Of a stretch of 64,000 nucleotides of DNA, positions 41,378-51,713 are shown in pieces. How positions within the stretch are numbered: position 1 is the stretch's first letter; every line of letters starts with the position of its first letter. Source of the DNA: Dryocosmus kuriphilus (Eukaryota; Arthropoda; Insecta; Hymenoptera; Cynipidae); NCBI GenBank assembly GCA_038277395.1, contig CM076191.1, positions 98,877,588-98,941,587 of the forward strand, in the 5' to 3' direction. The translations under genes and the position numbers were made by a program. The notes beneath the pieces were generated by a model. That model ran no database searches and was not told the origin of the DNA. It saw only the letters and a list, made by a program, of their open reading frames with translations.

Positions 41378-43309
41378 GCTTTTAGATTCGTTACAAAGCC
41401 GAAAACGTAGGCATTAAGCTTCTGAACTTTAACATTTATAATCAGAAGGAACGCAAAATCAACGCAAAGTTTGTCTTTGTATTAAAACATACTGAAAATA
41501 AATAAAAACTTTCAGCGTAAAACTAATTAAAAACACAAAATCAAGAATATTTGTCTCTCCAAATTCTTACTTTAAAAACAAAATTAAGGCATAACTTGAC
41601 ATTGTGTTGAAACCTAGTAAAGTACGGAAAAGGAATTTAAGAGTAAGAATAGTAAAGAACACACATCATCTACTTTTGTTCTTGCTCTAAGCCGCCATTA
41701 ATTGTAATATGTTCCTTAGAATATTTATTCAAGTCTTCTTGATATCTATCTTCATTTCTTTTATCAACGAAGTATCCAGTCTCGCCATTGACGTCATCGT
41801 TCTCTCTCTCTCGCTCTCATCGTTCTCGGTCTCTATAACAAATATTATTGAGAAATTTTAAGAAAGTAATAAATATATAAATAAAAAGTTTTTAGTACTT
41901 TTTGCCACATATGTGCCATTCTAACCTGAAAATAGTGTAGGTACTTTTATCAAATTTTTTAATGATTATAATTTTTTTTAATTATTCAAAAAAAAAAAAA
42001 AAGAAGATCTAATTATAATGCTGTACTATTCCCTAAATTTTCATGACATAATTTTTCGTATTTTGAACATGAAGTCGGAGAAAGTAGGAAAAAAAATTGA
42101 TAAAAAAAGATTAATAAAAAAATACCTACATATTCATCATATATATACAAATTTCTTCATAGCTTAATTAAAGTTTCTACTTATAAAGTGTTTATAATAC
42201 ATTGATCAATTCAAAATTATATACATATATTAGAAATTGGATGAATTAAAAATAATAAATCTATCATCTAGTTTAGAGATTCCATGGAAAGCGAGTTGCA
42301 ACCCGATCTGCAATTTCTTTCATCCAGCAAACATGTATGATTAATTGCATAATTATAAATAAAGAAATTTTAATAATTTTTTCCCTGGACCGAATTATTA
42401 AAAAATCTACAATTTTCCACACGTAGAATGTTGTAGTTTATCGTAGAAATTTTTTCCACCAGGGTTTATATTGATAATTATATGTTTAGGTAAATTGTTT
42501 AAACAATTCACTATTTTTCATTGCAATTTTCCCTTAGAACAGACGTACAAAGTCGCGCGTTTTTTCTGAAATTTTTCACTTTTCATCTCCTTTTTAGTTA
42601 TGATCAAGATAGACTTATTCATGTGTCAGGAAATTATAATACCATACTCTAAGCGAAATGTGGAGAAAAAGTTGAATTTTAGAAAAAAACACAACTTTCT
42701 AACATTACTCAATGAAAATATAGTTACAAACATTAATACATTTTTTAAAAAAATACTTTGTTAACTTGCATTAATTACTACCATACTCTAAGTGAAAAAT
42801 GGAGAACAGGTTGAAAATTTCGTAACAAAACCGCAACTTTCTAGCATTATTCTAAGAGAATATTGTCATAAATAATCAATTTTTGTTAACTTTAATTAAT
42901 TATTGCCTCGCTTTGAATGAAAAGTTGAAAAAACTCTTTAAAAAACCCCGAACTTTCTACCTCTAACCTAACAGAAAATCGCTATAAAAAATACAAAATT
43001 GTTTAAGGAAACACAGAATTATCAGTAGAAAGTATTATTTCAAGTAGTAGAAATAATTTGTTCTGCAATAAACCGCAAAAAAATAATATTTGGCGGCAAA
43101 AACTCGCTAAATCCCATTTTTCACTTATGGGGGTTTTTTAGCACCATGTAAAGCACTAGGCTTATATGGAGGTGTAGTGTCAAAAGTAATTTTTTATTCG
43201 TATTCTATGGCTAATTGTGAAGGTAAATGTTGAGGGACAACTAGATATACCTAATATTGAATAAGGAACTTCAAATCGGTTTCATAAAACAGCGGTTTTT
43301 TAACTACAA
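41378..43309. repeat. AT-rich region with three degenerate tandem units
   Basis: Near 42636-43010, three units of about 120-140 bp each contain CATACTCTAAG or similar, a GGAGAA-AGTTGAA block and AACTTTCTAGCATTA-like text. A CTCTCTCTCTCGCTCTC run lies near 41800. The remainder is AT-rich with no ORF. Confidence 0.5.
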
Positions 43310-43463
43310 CAGTGTTGTGCGGACGCGGATATCTCTGGCATTCGCAACAGTTATTCCCTGCGTATTTTAAAATTATGTTAACCCGCATGTGTGTCATGTC
43401 CAAAAAATACGCAGGAATATAACTACTGCGCACGTAAGAGATATCCACGTCCGCACACCACTG
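43310..43463. mobile_element. hAT-type MITE (154 bp)
   Basis: The left end CAGTGTTGTGCGGACGCGG pairs with the right end CCACGTCCGCACACCACTG. GATATCTC and ATACGCAGG extend the arms inward. The flanks AACTACAA (43302-43309) and AAGTACAA (43464-43471) form an 8-bp duplication with one mismatch, as expected for hAT. Confidence 0.85.
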
Positions 43464-43780
43464 AAGTACAATTTTTTACGATTTCCAGTCCAAAAGAAGT
43501 ACGAAAATTCGACAGTTTTTCGATTGTATAATAATTAACTGTCGTTTTCCAGGTTAATTTTTTGTCTGGCTGCTCGTCCGGTGGATCATGGTCACTTTTC
43601 ATAAAGATGAATAATTATGGAATTCGCGAAAGGAGCAATTTTATTGTATACAATAAAAATATAGATACATAAAACCAATTATTAATCACACTTTATTTGA
43701 CGTGAACAGAACTAAGCAAATTTATTGTGACGCATAATAATTTAGTACCGGGATATCGTTAAATATATAATATATATATA

Positions 43781-45218
43781 CAGGGTGTCCCATTTTAATA
43801 TATGGATCCAAATATCTCTTAAAATACTCTATCTACAGAAAAATAGTTCAGACAAAAATTGTACAGAACATAGGGGGTCATTTAATGGTACTATTACTTT
43901 TGACCTCGAGGTCAATTTTCAAGGTTATTTGAAGGTCAAGACGATTTTTTAAAATGGAAACCCCCATTTTTGAGTGCGGATTTTAAAAGAGCGGAAAATT
44001 TCACGACAAAAATGCTTTGTGTGAAATTTGCTTTTGTGACTTTAGAAAGGTCAAATGTCAAGGTAAAGTGTCTAAAAAACGGTCAGGTGTCCTTTTTTTG
44101 AAATTGATTGTTTTTCTGAGAATAGCAAACGTTCAAGATGCTTTTAAGAAGGCGATTAAATGAAAAATTGTGAACCACCTTGACCTGCAGGTAAATTTTC
44201 AAGGTCATTTGAAAGTCAAAGTTCAAGAAAAGTCTTTTGAAGAAAAGTAAAATCAAGAACAACTGTTTAAAAAGCTCTTAGAACCTTACTTTTAGCGTTA
44301 CCCGGAAACAGCGCCGTGGACGTAGTGAGTTCTGTTTCATTTGGGGTGCTTGTTTATCGTGAGTTCCCTTGCCTCTCACATTTATTGTTTTTGCTCAACG
44401 GCCTACGACGAGAGAAGATCTGACAGAACGAATTCGAACAGCTTGCGCGGTCATTCCGAGAGAAACTTTGCTTACAATTTTGGGTATTTTTGAAAGACGT
44501 TTACGATTATGTCTTGAAGCCAGCGGAGAAAATTTTGAACAGTTACTCCGTGGGTAATTGAAACAATAACAGTCATTGTGAGAGGCAAGGGGACTCACGG
44601 TAAACAAGCAAGCACCCCAAACGTGAGAGGTAAGGGAACTCACGATAAACAAGCATCCCAAAGGAAACAAAACTTACTACGTCCACGCCGTTGTTTCCAG
44701 GTAACGCTAAAAGTAAGGCTCTAAGAGTTTTTTAAATAGTTGCCCTTGATTTGACTTTTCTTCAAAAGACTTTTCTTGACTATTGATCTTCAAATAACCT
44801 TGACAATTTACCTGCAGGTCAGGATGGTCAAGGTGGTTCACACTTTTACATTTAATAGACTTCTTAAAAGCATCTTGAACGTTTGCTATTCTCAGAAAAC
44901 CAATTAATTTCAAAAAAGGGCATCTGACCGTTTTTTAGACACTTTACCTTGACATTTGACCTTTCTAAAGTCACAAAAGCAAATTTTACACAAAACATTT
45001 TTGACGTGAAAGTTTCCGATCTTTTGAAATCCGCAGTCAAAAATGAGGGTTTCCATTTGAAAAAATCGTCTTGACCTTCAAAATTGACCTCTAGGTCAAA
45101 ATTAATAGTACCTTTAAATGACCCCCTATGTACTGTACAGTTTTTGTCTGGATCATTTTTTTATAAATGGAGTATTTTAAGAGATATTTGCATTCATAAA
45201 TTAAAATGGGACACCGTG
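43781..45218. mobile_element. Tc1/mariner-like element A, foldback form
   Basis: The ends CAGGGTGTCCCATTTTAA and TTAAAATGGGACACCGTG are flanked by TA (43779-43780 and 45219-45220). The inverted arms are about 600 bp and rich in GGTCAAGG and GACCTTGA words. Only the last 60 codons of a transposase remain in the centre (44369-44557). It is a deletion derivative of the same family as element B. Confidence 0.85.
44369..44557 (+). pseudogene. Transposase C-terminal fragment of element A
   Basis: Reads VFAQRPTTREDLTERIRTAC, AVIPRETLLTILGIFERRL and ENFEQLLRG with a stop. This is the tail of an IS630/Tc1-mariner DDE transposase and matches the minus-strand copy at 45895-46080 in element B. No catalytic residue remains. 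Confidence 0.82.
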
Positions 45219-45305
45219 TATATGTACTATTAATTTTGACCTAGATGTCAATTTTGAAGGTCATTTGAAGGTCAAGATGATTTTTTTAAACGGAAACCCC
45301 TATTT

Positions 45306-45558
45306 CCCTGCCGATAGAAAATCTCAGGATATTCTCAGGCGTGTTCTCAGGACGGTTTCAGGCTTTCTTCAGGCTCTATTTGAATGATTTCGTCTCTAGA
45401 GATAGTCTGAGGTCTAAGATATTTGGGATTTACGAGCCTTCAGGCCATTTAAAAGCCCTACCTGAAACTTTAAAAACTGCTACCTGAGAGCCTGCGTCTC
45501 AGAAACTTCTCTGGCCTGAGAATCTCCAGGCATTTTCCAGTGATTTCTATCGGTAGGG
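45306..45558. mobile_element. 253-bp MITE with CCCTRCCGATAGAAA ends
   Basis: The ends CCCTGCCGATAGAAAATC and GATTTCTATCGGTAGGG are inverted. TTT flanks both sides, a possible 3-bp duplication. The interior repeats the word CTCAGG/TCAGGC many times. The matching place in element A is uninterrupted, so this is an insertion. Confidence 0.8.
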
Positions 45559-45894
45559 TTTTGACTCCAGATTTGAAAAGAGTGGAAAATTTTACGTCAA
45601 AAATGTCTGATGAGAAATTTGCTTTAGTGACTTTAGAAAAAAAAGTCTTTTGAAGAGAAGTCAAATGAAGGGCAACTGTTTAAAAAGCTCTTAGAACCTT
45701 ACTTTCTGCTTTACCCGGAAACAACGACGTGGGCGTAGTAAGTTCTGTTTCCTTTGGGTTGCTTATTTACCGTGAGTCCCCTTACCTTTCACGTTTGGAG
45801 TGCTTGTTTATCGTGACTCCCCTTGCCTCTCACGTTTGGGGTGCTTGTTTATCGTAAGTCCCCTTGCCTCTCACAATGACTGTTATTGTTTCAA

Positions 45895-46500
45895 TTACCC
45901 ACGGAGTAACTGTTCGAAATTTTCTCTGTTGGCTTCAAGACATAAACGTAAACGTCTTTCAAAATTGCCCACAGTTCTAAGCAAAGTTTCTCTCGGAATG
46001 GCCGCACAAGCTGTTCGAATTAGTTCTATCAGATCTTCTCTCGTCGTAACCCCGTTGAGGAAAAACAACATTTTTAAGATATCCCCACAAAAAAAAATCA
46101 GATGTAAGGTCTGGTGAGAAAGGGGGCCATTCAACTGGACCTCTCCGTCCGATCCACCTACCATTGCAATTGTTATTCAAAAACTCACGAACGATGCGTG
46201 CAAAGTGTGGCGGAGCACCATCTTGTTGAAGCCAAATTCTTATCCTTGTTGCTAAGTCAACGTTCTCTAGTAGTCCAGGTAAGTAGTCTCTTAGCAACTC
46301 TAAGTTATAGGTATGTCCGTCAACGTTTGCGTCAAAAAAGTAGGGTCCAATTAAATAACCATTTATTATTCCGCACCATACCATAAGACTCCATCGACGT
46401 TGATGATCCATAGGTCTGTACCAGTAGGGATTTTCTTCTGACCAATAATGACAATTACGTCTATTGAGCTGTCCGTCGCTGTAGAATTTAGCATTAAATG
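45895..46500 (-). pseudogene. Tc1/mariner-superfamily DDE transposase of element B, broken
   Basis: Reading on the minus strand from about 46500: FYSDGQLNRRNCHYWSEENP, then WSLMVWCGIINGYLIGPYFF, IRIWLQQDGAPPHFARIVRE (second catalytic Asp), FLNNNCNGRWIGRRGPVEWP and SPDLTSDFFLWGYLKNVVF. After a frameshift near 46060 the frame reads TTREDLIELIRTACAAIPRE to ENFEQLLRG. The region that should hold the first Asp (SDEATF-type) has diverged. The N-terminal DNA-binding domain is missing. A dead cut-and-paste enzyme. Confidence 0.86.
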
Positions 46501-47323
46501 TTTCAAAAACTATACCAAAACCTTTTCTAATATGTATTATGAAAACAAAATGGATAATCAGAAAAAGTTCGATTATCGAAAGAAAAGAACACTACATGCG
46601 ACTAGTTTTCTCAACGGAATAAAAAAGCGGAGAATGAAGTGAACATCATCACGAAAATAGTTGAAATTAAAAACCAAACGAATGCTCAGTGCTCACCCCA
46701 AATGCGAGAGGCAAGGAGACTCACGGTAAATAAGCACCCCAAAGGAAACAGAACTTAATACGGCCACGTCGTAGTTTCCGGATAACGCTAAAAGTAAGGT
46801 TCTAAGAGCTTTTTAAACAGTTGCCCTTCATTTGACTTCTCTTCAAAAGACTTTTCTTGATTTTTGACCTTCAAATGATCTTGAAAATTATCCTGCAGGT
46901 CAAGATGATCAAGGTGGTTCACACTTTTACATTTTATCGACTTTTTAAAAGCATCTTGAACGTTTGCTATTCTCAGAAAACCAATGAATTTCAAAAAAGA
47001 GCATATGACCGTTTTTAGACACTTTACCTTGATATTTAACCTTTCTAAGTTCCCAAAAGCAAATTTCTCATAAGACATTTTTGACGTAAAATTTTCCGCT
47101 CTTTTCAAATCCGGAGTCAAAAATAGGGGTTTCAATTTTAAAAAATTATCTTTACCCTCAAATGACCTTCCAAATTGACCTCAAGATCAAAATGAATAGT
47201 ACCTTGAAATGATCCCCTATGTACTGTACATTTTTTGTTAGAATCATTTTTTTATAGATGGAGTATTTTAAGAGATATTTGCATCCATAAGTTAAAATGG
47301 GACACCGTGTATATATATGTATG

Positions 47324-47501
47324 TCGCGGCTTTTCCGCAAGTGCCACATCTTCAAATTCCCAATTTTTCAGGAGGCGCTTCTCAAACTTTGAAATGTTAT
47401 GGTAGCGGCTGAGAGTCACAACCTTCTGAGAGCTTTCTTATTCACTAATATCTCGAAAACGGTAAATTTCGAGTTATGCCACTTTTGCAGCAAAGCCGTG
47501 A
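47324..47501. mobile_element. 178-bp MITE, TCGCGGCTTTTCCGCAA ends
   Basis: The left TCGCGGCTTTTCCGCAAGTG and right CACTTTTGCAGCAAAGCCGT GA are imperfect inverted repeats. TATATATGTAT-like sequence lies on both sides. There is no coding capacity. Confidence 0.6.
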
Positions 47502-47579
47502 TATATATACATACTAGCCGCCATATTTTTTCGGCATGTATAGATACTTCCAATATTTATAATAAAAAAAAGTACTTAC

Positions 47580-47731
47580 CATTCACGAGGAATATAAAGA
47601 CTTCCTTCATGTGATCCATCTGCACATTCAACGTTGTAATATTTACTTTTATTAGTTGGATCGTAGTTGAACACGTTGTTGAAAAAATATTTTTCTGCCG
47701 CACCCCGAACTTGTGCATACGCGAATACCAT
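47580..47731 (-). CDS. Candidate first coding exon of a host gene
   Basis: On the minus strand an ATG at 47731 opens a 50-codon frame that ends exactly at a consensus GTAAGT donor (47579-47574). The protein begins MVFAYAQVRGAAEKYFFNNV, continues YDPTNKSKYYNVECADGS and ends LYIPRE. It has no stops, balanced codon use and a clean splice site, unlike most frames in this window. The N-terminus faintly resembles those ahead of insect BEN-domain proteins, but I do not assign a family. The next exon should lie at lower coordinates and was not found, as that side is occupied by transposons. It could also belong to a mobile element. Confidence 0.45.
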
Positions 47732-48024
47732 ATTTCTCAAAACAAACACTCGAAAAAATATATATATTTAATTACCATGGTAGCCGACGAGTGCGAGAGT
47801 GCCGTATATGAACATGCGTTCAACACGCGGGGATGAGCTGGGAGTCTGGGACGCGATCAAGTGTTTCACAGAAAAATGGACGAGTTCGCATTGGTCCATC
47901 AAGCTCCCTACAATTGACTATGTGCAATTCCCAAATTAAAATTTAGAAGTGACTGACAGCGTGCCAGGCGGCGACTACAGAATTAATGGTGATGTCTTTT
48001 TAATGGGACCTCTCTGGCTACGCG

Positions 48025-48442
48025 TATAAAAAGTGAAATTACTTAAATTGTGTGTTTAAAGTGGACTTGAAAAAGTGATTGTGGGTGAGTTTTTGTTGAT
48101 TTGTATAATTTGGAGCAGTGAAAACAATGAAAAAGTAGTTTTTGAAAGAAATATTTGCATTCGTAAGTACTTGCTTGACAGTCGTGTTGTTTTGGACTTG
48201 TTATGACAGTTGCAGATAACCGTATTTCTTTAATTTCTCTATTTTAGTAAAGAATTATGGAGAAAAGTAAAGCAAAGGGTGCAAGAGGTTGTTCCTTTTT
48301 TTATGGTTTCGGGGTTAAATTGAATATCAGTAGTTACCGCTTGAAATCCTGTTTTGATTATCATATCCATTTCCACGTAGGTAAACCTTTTACTGCACTC
48401 GTGTTCTCCTTGACAACCGGCATAAACACACGTACGAGATAA
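48025..48442 (+). CDS. Candidate small gene with TATA box and 5' UTR intron
   Basis: TATAAAA at 48025-48031 precedes a short untranslated exon that ends at a GTGAGT donor (48085). An acceptor TTTTAG ends at 48247, ten bases before the ATG at 48257. The 61-codon frame starts MEKSKAKGARGCSFFYGFGV and stops at 48440-48442. I do not recognise it. The arrangement is divergent from the exon at 47580-47731, so both could share a promoter region (47760-48030). Expression is not shown by sequence. The ORF may extend through unseen splicing. Confidence 0.35.
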
Positions 48443-49021
48443 ACAGCGACTGTCGTCTGCTAGGAAGCAAAAACACTGAACAGAATCTCAAACCCAGTCT
48501 GTCAGCTCACTTATTCAATTAATGAAAATTTAAATATTTCTGCACTCATGAAACTGAAATCTTTTGATTATACTTCGAATTCATTTTGTGCGTCTTTTAC
48601 AGAAAAAGTTTTCGTTTTCATTGCATCAGATCTTTAAAAAAATTAAAAATTAAAAATTTTTCCATAAGGTATAATGCTTTTGTCTGCTTTTGTACATACA
48701 TCACCATTAGTTCATAGTTGGCCACCGCAGCGCTACCGTCTAAGCACACAGTCAATTGAGCTATTCCGATTAGATCCGTGATCCTCACAAGTTTTGCAAC
48801 CCCGCTTGCGCAGCACGCGTAAGAGAAACACTACTTCACAATCACCGCTACCATGGCAACGACAGGTCTGGTCGTGTTACACATAAATAGCGGAAGCGCG
48901 ATTAATGCCGTCAAACATAGTCGAATCCATAGACAGCGAGCAGATGAATAATAGAACCTAAAAATACATATACTTTGGTATTCCAGATAGAAACCAGCTC
49001 TATTCGAGTCTCGAATTCCAA
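48443..49021. other. Unassigned spacer; satellite begins near 48968
   Basis: No supported gene from 48443 to about 48967. From 48968, TTTGGTATTCCAGATAGAAAC and the following bases match the 121-bp satellite of 51714-53865, so this is the left flank of the satellite interrupted by the next element. Confidence 0.55.
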
Positions 49022-50126
49022 GCCGAAACATTTAAGTGATTTTCAATAATTTTTTTCTCAGCGATTACCAGGTATTATTATAAATTATAGTTATAAATTA
49101 TTATAACTTATTATTTTTATTTACGCAGTCTTTAAGCTTAGAACAATAATTTTTTTTCAGAAAATTAATTTTTTTTCATAGTTTTATTTTACAATAAGAA
49201 ATGTCTCTAAAAACATGGCATCTCCACGTAGACTCATCTGAAACAAAAAAAATCAAATTGATTAGTAAAGAGTATTGAATTTGGGGTACCTTCATTATAA
49301 AACACTTTCAATTTTGCAAAAAAGAACAAAAATAGGCGGCCGATTAAAGTCAATTTTTGAAAAAAAATGTTTGCCCTTTGTTTAAAGAATTTCAGTATTT
49401 TAAAATTAATTTTTTTTAAATGTCCAATGAAGGTTTCCGAAATCATGTTAGGAAAATTCCCTCAAAAACTAGTTCACCGATTTTGCTCAAATTTTCAGGG
49501 AATATTCCTTACATGATTTTGAAAACCTTCATTGGCGACATGCAAAAAAAATTAATTTTATAACACTCAAATTGTTTAAACAAAGAGCAAACAATTTTCC
49601 TTTAAATTGACGTTAATCGGCCGCCATTTTCTTTTTTGGCAAAATTGCAAATATTTTACAATGAAGGTACCCCAAATTCAAAACCCTTTAATAATCAATT
49701 TGCTTTTTTTGTTTCAGATGAATACGTGGAGATATGCTGCACACCTACTTTTAATGAGATTATTAAATTTGAATTTTTTATTAAAAATAAAAGAAATTAT
49801 TTTACTTAAGGCTCTATCAACCTTAAGGAATACATTCTCATCATGACCTTCGCGCTCGAGAATTAAATTTTTTTTAAACACATTGTAGATTGGTAAAGTT
49901 TTTTTTGTGATTTTCCAAATTTTCACAATGCAAGATTTCGATTCTTAAAAGTAAAGTGGTGAGTCTTATAAATAAACTTTGTAGCTCTTTCCAAGGCGAA
50001 CAATTCTGCTTGTTAATATTTTCTCATATCTTGCATAGTTTTGCTGAAAATCTCTACCGTTTTTTTTTTTAATCTCGCATACTTTAGCCGGAAAACGGAT
50101 TTTTTGATTTGTGAAAACCGTTTTTG

Positions 50127-50393
50127 ATGGATAAAACCATAACTACTGGTCAAAAACCGCTGGTTAACGAACTCATCCTTTCTTTATATGCCTTAAAGAA
50201 GTGTGCCAAAGCGCAATCCAATCCGATTAATCCTTCGAAAGTTATCGTGGGAACAGACGACGACGACAACAGACAGACAGACACCGTCGTAAAACATGTT
50301 TTTTCGGATTCAGGGGCTCACGAAACGTCGAGATTTCATGAAATCCGCGAAAGTCAGTTTTCACATAAAACTAATACCTTCTCATTGAGATGA
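50127..50393 (+). CDS. Micro-ORF copy 3, unknown function (88 aa)
   Basis: Starts at the ATG at 50127; an upstream TTG at 50124 is also in frame. Begins MDKTITTGQKPLVNELILSL, then YALKKCAKAQSNPINPSKVI, a short acidic run, RQTDTVVKHVFSDSGAHETS and ends KTNTFSLR. It shares the whole length with copy 4 apart from indels of whole codons in the acidic run. No domain is recognised. A conserved upstream word, AAAACCGTTTTTGATGGATA, precedes copies 3 and 4. Confidence 0.42.
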   Translation: MDKTITTGQKPLVNELILSLYALKKCAKAQSNPINPSKVIVGTDDDDNRQTDTVVKHVFSDSGAHETSRFHEIRESQFSHKTNTFSLR

Positions 50394-50429
50394 GAATATA
50401 ATAATAATTCAATTATACCTGCTAGTCGT

Positions 50430-50590
50430 TGAGAAAAAAATCTGCCCGCTGCGCGGGCACATTCTCATCACGCGCCGCGCTTCGCGCGAAGTATGAGCGC
50501 GCCTAGAGCGCGCGTCTGTTGGCACTCGCGCTTCGCGCTCGATAGATTATTCACCTCGCGCTACGCGCTCGGTGTTTATAGATCGTATAA
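50430..50590 (+). repeat. GC-hairpin module, copy in composite element
   Basis: AAAAAAATCTGCCCGC, TGC, GCGGGCACATTC is followed by a chain of palindromes: CGCGCCGCGCTTCGCGCGAA, GAGCGCGCCTAGAGCGCGC, ACTCGCGCTTCGCGCTCG and CTCGCGCTACGCGCTCGG. It is the best preserved copy in the window. On the minus strand the first hairpin is followed by a T run. Confidence 0.85.
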
Positions 50591-51378
50591 ACCTTTAAAT
50601 TAAAAATTCCAAAAGAAATTATTTTACTTAAGGCTCTATCGCCCTTAAGGAATACATTCTCATCATGACACTCGCGCTTCGCGCTCGATAATTACATTTT
50701 TTTAAAACACATTGTAGATTGGTAAAGTTTTTTAGTGATTTTCCAAATTTTCACAATAGAGGATTTCGATTCTTAAAAGTAAAACGATGAGTCTTAACGA
50801 ATAAATTTTGTAGCTCTTTCCAAGGTGAACAATTCTGCTTGTTAATATTTTCTCATATCTTGCACAGTTTTGCTGAAAAGTGGTTTTCTTTATATTTCAT
50901 AACATATTTCACGAATAACTCAAAAACTACGCGTCTGATCAAAAAAATGATAGAGGGCAAATTTGTAGACAATTTGGAGACGAACAACTTTGTTTATTAT
51001 TATTTTTCCGTATCTTCCATAGTTTGGCGGAAAATTAGAAATCTTTAATTTTTAATAACGTTTTATCGATTAAAACAAAAACCGTGCATTTTATGAAAAA
51101 ATGGTTAAAAACAAAATTTGTAGATCTTTTTAAATTGAACAACTTTGTTCTTTACCATTTTTTGGTATCTTGAATATTTTGGCGGGAAACCACAGTTTTT
51201 TAATTTTAATAGCGTTTTCTTGATTAAAACAAAAACCGTTCATTTTATCAAAAAAACGGTTAAGACAAAATTTGTAAATTTTTTTGAGATGAACAATTTT
51301 ACTTTCTTACGTTTTTTTTTGTATCTCTGATAGTTTAGCCGGAAAATGGATTTTTTGATTTTGTGAAAACCGTTTTTG

Positions 51379-51693
51379 ATGGATAAAACCATAACCGTTG
51401 GTCAAAAACCGCTGGTTAACGAACTCGTCCTTTCTTTTTGGACCTTAAAGAAGTGTGCCAAAACGCAATCCAATCCGATTAGTCCTTCGAAAGTTATCGT
51501 GGGAACAGACGACAACGACGACAACGCCAACAGACAGACAGACACGGTCGTAAAAACCATTTTTTCGGATTCAGGAGATCTTAAAACGTGGAGATTTCTT
51601 GAAATCCGCGAAAGTCAAATTTTGCATAAATCTAATACCTTCTCTGATGAGAATGTAAAAATTATTGAAAATTACTTAAATTTTTCGGTTTAA
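51379..51693 (+). CDS. Micro-ORF copy 4, unknown function (104 aa)
   Basis: Begins MDKTITVGQKPLVNELVLSF, then TLKKCAKTQSNPISPSKVIV, an expanded Asp/Asn run from GAC/AAC codons, RQTDTVVKTIFSDSGDLKTW and ends IIENYLNFSV. The last residues run into the TIR of the element. The open frame and codon-sized indels relative to copy 3 are compatible with coding function. This has not been shown. Confidence 0.42.
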   Translation: MDKTITVGQKPLVNELVLSFWTLKKCAKTQSNPISPSKVIVGTDDNDDNANRQTDTVVKTIFSDSGDLKTWRFLEIRESQILHKSNTFSDENVKIIENYLNFSV

Positions 51694-51713
51694 CACGAGA
51701 CTGTTCCCTTAAT

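Larger units (their letters stand above)
45221..47309 (-). mobile_element. Tc1/mariner-like element B
   Basis: The right end TTAAAATGGGACACCGTG is at 47292-47309. The left arm is present but lacks its outer 118 bp or so, where element A now abuts. It holds a transposase on the minus strand (45895-46500) and a 253-bp MITE (45306-45558). The arms match those of element A with scattered differences. Confidence 0.82.
49022..51713 (+). mobile_element. Composite TTAA element with GC hairpins and two micro-ORFs
   Basis: The right end, TTTTTCGGTTTAACACGAGA then CTGTTCCCTTAA, is an inverted match to the termini of the 40705-41377 element. The left end has lost about the first 30 bases. Satellite sequence lies on both sides, so it inserted into the array at a TTAA. 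Inside are a palindromic block (49200-49740), an AT block shared with 3109-3440, micro-ORF 3 (50127), a GC-hairpin module (50434-50590), about 130-160 bp sub-repeats and micro-ORF 4 (51379). No transposase is recognised. Confidence 0.7.

Noticed and set aside
41800..41840. CT-rich run as a promoter element
   Set aside because: Simple sequence with no gene nearby to support it.
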